From contig JAOTUT010000115.1 in assembly GCA_029863735.1 (NCBI GenBank), positions 1 to 5,710 of the forward strand: a stretch of 5,710 nucleotides of DNA, read 5' to 3'. The notes under the pieces are model-generated. The model had not been told where the DNA came from and searched no databases. It was given only the letters and a program-made list of their open reading frames with translations. The stretch is from Ignavibacteria bacterium. Lineage in GTDB: Bacteria > Bacteroidota > Ignavibacteria > Ignavibacteriales > Ignavibacteriaceae. Positions within the stretch are counted from its first letter, which is position 1. Each line of letters starts with the position of its first letter. Below, one piece after another: positions 4,947 to 5,710 of this stretch. The position numbers were made by a program, and so were the translations under genes.

Positions 4947-5710
4947 TTGAATTTCAAATCATTAAAAGTCTTATTTATTGTATTTATTAGCTCTCTTTTA
5001 GCTTTAGCCCAGGACTTTTCTATAAACAAAATTGAACCCCCAAATTGGTGGGTTGGAATGGAATGGGATACACTTCAAATGATGGTATACGGGGAGAATC
5101 TGGAAGGTGTAAATGTGAAATCTGAAGATTCTGATTTAGAAATTCTGAAGGTCCAATCACTCGAAAATCCTTCATACTTGTTCGCCGACATTCTAATTCC
5201 ACGGGAGATTGAGTCTGGCATATACAATTTTATTTTTTACAAAGATGGAGTTGAAAAAGAATTCAGCTATCCAATACTAAACAGAGATGTATCAACTGAT
5301 GGTCATCGAGGATTTAGTAATGAAGATGTTATTTACTTGATATTTGCTGATCGTTTTTGTGATGGCAATCCTGCAAATAATACAATCGGTGATTCCCTTG
5401 ATGAATTCAGTTCAGCAGATCTTGATGGAAGAAAGGGTGGTGATATCGAAGGGATCATTTCTAAAATTGATTATCTGAATGATCTCGGAGTAACTGCAAT
5501 TTGGATCACTCCAATGCTAGAAAATAATATGTGGATGAGTTATCACGGTTACGCAGCAACTGATCTTTACAAAATTGACCCTCGCTTCGGGAGTAATGAA
5601 CTATATAAAAAATTAGTTGAAGAAGCCCACAAGCGTGGAATAAAAATTATTCTTGATCATGTGAGTAACCATATTGGTATTAATCATTTTTGGGTATATA
5701 ATCCTGCTGC
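4947..5710 (+). CDS. Secreted GH13 cyclomaltodextrinase/neopullulanase-like enzyme, C-terminus cut by window edge
   Basis: This gene is open to the right edge, with about 254 residues visible. It hydrolyses alpha-1,4 (possibly alpha-1,6) glucosidic bonds in cyclodextrins, pullulan or starch oligomers, as SusA-type enzymes do. A signal peptide covers residues 1-21 (NFKSLKVLFIVFISSLLALA after the start), with a probable cut before QDF, so the enzyme acts in the periplasm or outside. Residues about 26-108 match the cyclomaltodextrinase N-terminal domain, with its hallmark EPPNWWVGM at 30-38. The GH13 barrel begins near 120: YLIFADRFCDGNPANN (130-145), IDYLNDLGVTAIWITP (174-189), YHGYAATDLYKIDPRFG (199-215) and conserved region I DHVSNH (237-242). 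The catalytic Asp, Glu and Asp of regions II-IV lie beyond the window. The start is taken as TTG at 4947 because a stop lies just upstream in frame (4932) and no in-frame ATG precedes the signal peptide. No Shine-Dalgarno is seen. An out-of-frame ATG lies at 4934. Confidence 0.9.
   Translation, partial: MNFKSLKVLFIVFISSLLALAQDFSINKIEPPNWWVGMEWDTLQMMVYGENLEGVNVKSEDSDLEILKVQSLENPSYLFADILIPREIESGIYNFIFYKDGVEKEFSYPILNRDVSTDGHRGFSNEDVIYLIFADRFCDGNPANNTIGDSLDEFSSADLDGRKGGDIEGIISKIDYLNDLGVTAIWITPMLENNMWMSYHGYAATDLYKIDPRFGSNELYKKLVEEAHKRGIKIILDHVSNHIGINHFWVYNPA

Noticed and set aside
5020..5202. Minus-strand 60-codon frame
   Set aside because: Antisense to the conserved N-terminal domain of the amylase, including the PPNWW motif; a shadow frame.
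1..5710. CRISPR array, tRNA, rRNA, transposase, phage or defence genes
   Set aside because: I looked for regular direct repeats, cloverleaf-like segments and characteristic protein motifs on both strands and saw none.

Overview
The window looks like chromosomal DNA from an AT-rich member of the FCB (Bacteroidota/Chlorobiota) lineage. I favour an Ignavibacteria-type organism. This rests on the TyrZ-type tyrosyl-tRNA synthetase, a pyruvoyl-dependent arginine decarboxylase, a SusA/neopullulanase-like secreted amylase, and the palindromic repeat whose translation reads CHCEERNDEAI. Several genes carry strong Shine-Dalgarno sites, which fits Ignavibacteria better than classical Bacteroidia. The placement is an inference; no rRNA or other marker is present.

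Layout. Positions 1-3151 hold four co-directional minus-strand genes, in transcription order smpB, tyrS, pdaD and a TerC/Alx-family membrane protein gene cut by the left edge. The gaps are 98, 18 and 13 bases, so the last three are very likely one transcript. The smpB-tyrS gap is almost filled by a 74-base imperfect palindrome of a dispersed repeat type. Positions 3152-3281 hold a candidate smpB promoter and a long hairpin that probably ends transcription of the next gene. Positions 3282-3749 encode a small exported protein with two copies of a BLIP/DUF3862/SmpA-like repeat. Positions 3924-4751 encode a tryptophan-rich lipoprotein of unknown function, followed by a convincing intrinsic terminator at 3871-3897. 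A divergent intergenic region (4752-4946) separates it from a plus-strand gene that runs off the right edge: a secreted GH13 cyclomaltodextrinase/neopullulanase-type enzyme with its N-terminal domain and the first half of the catalytic barrel.

How they work together. SmpB (trans-translation) and TyrRS serve translation. PdaD makes agmatine from arginine for polyamine synthesis. The TerC/Alx protein belongs to a family linked to manganese export and metal loading of exported proteins. The right half is envelope and secretion oriented: an exported repeat protein, a lipoprotein, and an exported alpha-glucan hydrolase. A link between the lipoprotein and the amylase is suggested only by their divergent arrangement. 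I see no CRISPR array, transposase, phage gene or RNA gene, and nothing that clearly amounts to a new multi-gene system. The least explained items are the lipoprotein, the two-repeat exported protein, and the inverted repeat in the divergent promoter region.
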